From NCBI RefSeq assembly GCF_003991355.1, contig NZ_RCSU01000001.1, forward strand, positions 434,001 through 498,000: DNA of 64,000 nucleotides. Reading direction: 5' to 3'. The translations under genes were made by a program, and so were the position numbers. The DNA comes from Pseudoflavitalea rhizosphaerae (lineage in GTDB: Bacteria > Bacteroidota > Bacteroidia > Chitinophagales > Chitinophagaceae). The notes beneath the pieces are model-generated. The model was not told the DNA's origin, searched no databases, and saw only the letters and a list, made by a program, of their open reading frames with translations. Positions 61,755-64,000 of the stretch are shown piece after piece (the stretch's first letter is position 1; the number at the start of each line of letters is the position of its first letter).

Positions 61755-62231
61755 TTATTTCTTTAAGAATAGATATCCCAGATAATTGTATGGTATCACA
61801 CCTCCCAGTGCCGGCACTGCTGCAATAGGACGTCCTATTACCAGCCGCTTTTCTGAAACTTCAAATACTGTAAATGACAAGCCATCATTTCCATCGCCAA
61901 TTATCAATTGTTTCTTAAGTGGATCATAGAAATACTTAGCGTTGTTGTATTTGGTAAAAATACTTTTATCAATATCACAAGTGGCATTAAGATCCACAAA
62001 GAATTTTCCATCCTTGAATGTCAACTGATCATCCAAATCGCATTCCAGCCAGGGACTGAATAAAATAAATTCACCATAAGTTCCTGGCCTGGTATGTTCG
62101 TCGGCTAATGCGGGTTGCCAGGAATTATTTTCCAGTAACCATTCAGGAGAATCATTGCTGTTCTTTTTACAGGAAAAGCTTACAAGAATAAGGATAAAAA
62201 GAAACGCAGGCATTAATTTTCTTCTATTCAT
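61755..62231 (-). CDS. Hypothetical lipoprotein (lipocalin-like length)
   Basis: A 158-residue lipoprotein: MNRRKLMPAFLFILILVSFSC with lipid Cys21, then KKNSND. The mature part looks like a small beta protein (WLLENNSWQPALADE, LTFKDGKFFVDLNATC, FTVFEVSEKRLVIG), similar in size and pattern to lipocalin-like lipoproteins of Bacteroidota. Two further Cys (residues about 65 and 86) could form a disulfide. It lies 12 bases after the DUF2891 gene and is probably cotranscribed with it. Confidence 0.75.
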   Translation of the reverse strand: MNRRKLMPAFLFILILVSFSCKKNSNDSPEWLLENNSWQPALADEHTRPGTYGEFILFSPWLECDLDDQLTFKDGKFFVDLNATCDIDKSIFTKYNNAKYFYDPLKKQLIIGDGNDGLSFTVFEVSEKRLVIGRPIAAVPALGGVIPYNYLGYLFLKK

Positions 62232-62243
62232 ATTTCCATTTTT

Positions 62244-63332
62244 CTATCTGTCCTCAAAAATGGCATAAACAGCAAAAGATGCCAGCCAGTGGTCTCCGCC
62301 ATAATTGCCGGAAGTTACATGCGGCAAAGTATGATGCAGGAATTCTTCTGCGGTTGCATTGAAGAGCTTTTTGTAAGGGTGGCTGGCGGGCAAATCTTTG
62401 GCGATTCCCTTCATACACCAGGCACGGCTCAGGCTGAGCCCGTCAAGGTGCACGATCTGGTAATCCGTACGGTCGCTCACCTGCGGCATTTTGGTGATAT
62501 TATCGATGCCATCCTTTGTATAGAAACTGTTGAACCATTTCAGGAATTCTTCTTTTGGCAATACCCTGCGCATCAGGTCTGCGATCTCCAGGCTGGGCGA
62601 CAGAAAATCTGTACCATCTGGTTCCATATAAGCGGGTGTATGTTTGTTGCCGAGATAATAATCTTTGCTACGTTGTTTGATCAGCGCTGCAAACTCAGGC
62701 TGATTGAGCGCATTGGCCCAGTCGAGCGCAAACACCAGTCCGAATGCCGTATTGGGATGCACTCCTGTACGGTTGGGATAAGTTTGTTTGGGAAGATATT
62801 TCGTCCAGAGTTCTTTGATGGTTTGCGTAAGTGGTTGCAGGCTGGTATACCATTGTTTGCCGAGGGGATCCTTCCAGGTGAAGAGTTCTTCATCCAGCTT
62901 CAGCAGCCACGCCCATCCGTAAGTACGTTCCCAGGAAGACGACACTTTGTATTTTGAGAAATAAGCAGCTTCTTCTTTCATTTTTTCAAGCTGGAAACTG
63001 TTGCTGAGGATAGCGATGATCTTATCACGGTCTGGCATATCCGGAAATGTTTTCAGCAATTTCACCAGCATCCAGTGGCCATGCACGGAAGAATGCCAGT
63101 CGAAACATCCGTAGAAAACCGGATGCAGCTGATGGGGAAGCAGCACGTGGTCAGTAGCAGAGTCGGAAGTATGACTGGTCTTATTGGGCCATTCATTGTT
63201 GATGCAATGTAAAGGCAATGAAGCCAGTTTTGCAGCTACTTCCTTACTGAATAAATTCCTGTTACCTGTTTGCGCTTGCATAGATACTTGTAAAAGTACG
63301 GCAACTGACAGGATGAGCGTATGGATTTTCAT
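62244..63332 (-). CDS. DUF2891 family protein, exported
   Basis: A 362-residue protein with a signal peptide ending MQA at about residue 20. The mature chain is an alpha/alpha-barrel-like helical protein: LHPVFYGCFDWHSSVHGHWMLVKLL near residue 70-95, SSWERTYGWAWLLKLDEEL, HPNTAFGLVFALDW, DGTDFLSPSLEIADLMRRVL, LDGLSLSRAWCMKGIA and GGDHWLASFAVYAI. These are the family's conserved blocks. The fold resembles sugar-processing toroids, and the FDWHSSVHGHW block could be a metal or active site, but no function has been shown. It heads a small unit with the lipoprotein gene. Confidence 0.88.
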   Translation of the reverse strand: MKIHTLILSVAVLLQVSMQAQTGNRNLFSKEVAAKLASLPLHCINNEWPNKTSHTSDSATDHVLLPHQLHPVFYGCFDWHSSVHGHWMLVKLLKTFPDMPDRDKIIAILSNSFQLEKMKEEAAYFSKYKVSSSWERTYGWAWLLKLDEELFTWKDPLGKQWYTSLQPLTQTIKELWTKYLPKQTYPNRTGVHPNTAFGLVFALDWANALNQPEFAALIKQRSKDYYLGNKHTPAYMEPDGTDFLSPSLEIADLMRRVLPKEEFLKWFNSFYTKDGIDNITKMPQVSDRTDYQIVHLDGLSLSRAWCMKGIAKDLPASHPYKKLFNATAEEFLHHTLPHVTSGNYGGDHWLASFAVYAIFEDR

Positions 63333-63362
63333 CCGGTAAAAATAAGGATTGACCGCAGCAAA

Positions 63363-63686
63363 TCAATAATAAAAGAAGCTGGCCATTTGTGCAGCTTTCA
63401 TCTCCGTATCCGCACCATCCAGCAGGTAATGAAGTTCGCGCAGGGCGGGCCTTTCCAGCAGCAGGTCCATACCCTGGTTAAAAGCAGGCACTTTGACCGG
63501 CTCACCAGGTTTCAATGCTGCAGACTTGAAATAGAGGCCGGCCACCACTTCACAGAATAATGTAAAAGTAAAAGTATCGAACATGAATGCTGCATTGCGC
63601 ATTCTAACCTGGTAAGTATTACACTGCACACATTGCATAACATACACTTCATCATCGGTTTTGTACCACATCCTGAAATTGCACAT
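63363..63686 (-). CDS. Small conserved hypothetical cytoplasmic protein (DUF6686-like)
   Basis: A 107-residue protein beginning MCNFRMWYKTDDEVYVMQC and then VQCNTYQVRMRNAAF; the Cys at 2 and the Cys-X2-Cys at 19/22 suggest a small metal-binding module. The rest is a compact mixed domain ending QMASFFYY. It resembles a widespread small Bacteroidota family that I associate with DUF6686, but this is from memory. It lies 30 bases before the DUF2891 start on the same strand. Confidence 0.65.
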   Translation of the reverse strand: MCNFRMWYKTDDEVYVMQCVQCNTYQVRMRNAAFMFDTFTFTLFCEVVAGLYFKSAALKPGEPVKVPAFNQGMDLLLERPALRELHYLLDGADTEMKAAQMASFFYY

Positions 63687-63711
63687 GCTGTTCTTTTTTT
63701 AAAGATGCCAA

Positions 63712-63731
63712 CAAACCGTCAATCCGGTTTG
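63712..63731. other. Inverted repeat in an otherwise featureless intergenic stretch
   Basis: CAAACCG-TCAATC-CGGTTTG is a 7-bp stem within the 265-base gap between the small hypothetical gene and the gene starting at 63952. It lacks a T tract on either side, so it may be an operator rather than a terminator. Nothing else was recognised in the gap. Confidence 0.35.
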
Positions 63732-63951
63732 CAAATCAGGGAAAAACAGTTTTCGCAATTGGGAAACTTCACTATCCGTAATTATTTGAGCCTCCCGAAG
63801 GCTGGGAATGGCGCCATGCCAGTTCAGCTTATCTTGTCAAAACGCGCAACGAAAAGGCCCCTGCAATATTGTACCTCTACTACTTTCAAATTCCCGCAGT
63901 CTTTTTTATTTTGCGCCTGATTTTTATTTAGCACGAATAAACCCTTACCAA

Positions 63952-64000
63952 ATGAAACAAATTCACGTACTTCTGCTGGCGTCCTTCGCCTTCCTCTTCT
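63952..64000 (+). CDS. Start of an exported protein (cut by window edge)
   Basis: An ATG at 63952 opens MKQIHVLLLASFAFLF, the beginning of a signal peptide, and continues to the window edge. The product cannot be told from 16 codons. Confidence 0.6.
   Translation, partial: MKQIHVLLLASFAFLF

Noticed and set aside
1-64000. tRNA, rRNA, insertion sequences or prophage genes
   Set aside because: No transposase, integrase, phage structural gene or recognisable tRNA cloverleaf was found on either strand by eye.

Overview
The window reads as chromosomal DNA of a Bacteroidota soil or plant-associated species, most likely of the Chitinophagaceae. Three SusC/SusD pairs, a GLPGLI protein next to a TonB-type receptor, an ECF sigma/FecR pair, LutABC, and several intergenic matches to the Bacteroidota -7 promoter box (TAnnTTTG) support this. 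The family-level placement is inference from gene content.

Positions 1-24,938 (all minus strand) form a polysaccharide-utilisation region. Reading in the direction of transcription: SusC, SusD, a FAS1-like lipoprotein, GH2, GH95, a GH31/alginate-lyase-type fusion, GH29, a GH88/SGNH-esterase fusion, a terminator, then GH28, a second SusC and a second SusD that runs off the left edge. The set fits a glycan rich in alpha-L-fucose (or L-galactose) and uronic acids. The lyase half would create unsaturated uronate ends that the GH88 half removes. No sulfatase is present, so a marine sulfated fucan is unlikely.

Positions 25,216-34,247 (plus strand, divergent) look like the matching sugar-catabolism operon: DUF718 mutarotase, FucP symporter, SDR, LutA, LutB, LutC, FAH-family hydrolase, a second SDR, a Gfo/Idh oxidoreductase and a lipoprotein. 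This fits the non-phosphorylative L-fucose route ending in pyruvate plus L-lactate, with LutABC oxidising the lactate. The lactonase and fuconate dehydratase steps are not in the window. The 277-bp divergent region carries two 28-bp near-identical direct repeats.

Positions 34,256-45,140 hold mixed genes: an SDR, a GLPGLI/TonB-receptor pair, a YycJ-type MBL hydrolase, a DUF1338 (2-oxoadipate dioxygenase-type) protein with a divergent LysR regulator, a LacI regulator with a perfect operator palindrome and an aldose epimerase, and a baeRF-type release-factor/hibernation-factor relative. Positions 45,351-53,711 (minus) are an ECF sigma - FecR - SusC(STN) - SusD - TlpA locus. Positions 53,876-64,000 carry a siderophore-type TonB receptor, an AspT-type transporter, an RhlE-type helicase, a Dabb protein, a composite pseudogene and several hypothetical proteins.

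The most unusual element is a family of about 120-bp nested palindromes. There are five full copies (16,779; 28,428; 31,418; 39,650; 45,186) and one decayed copy (60,561), all intergenic. Sequence changes in the left arm are mirrored in the right arm, and one copy sits inside the loop of a terminator hairpin. It behaves like an undescribed REP/MITE-like element of this lineage.
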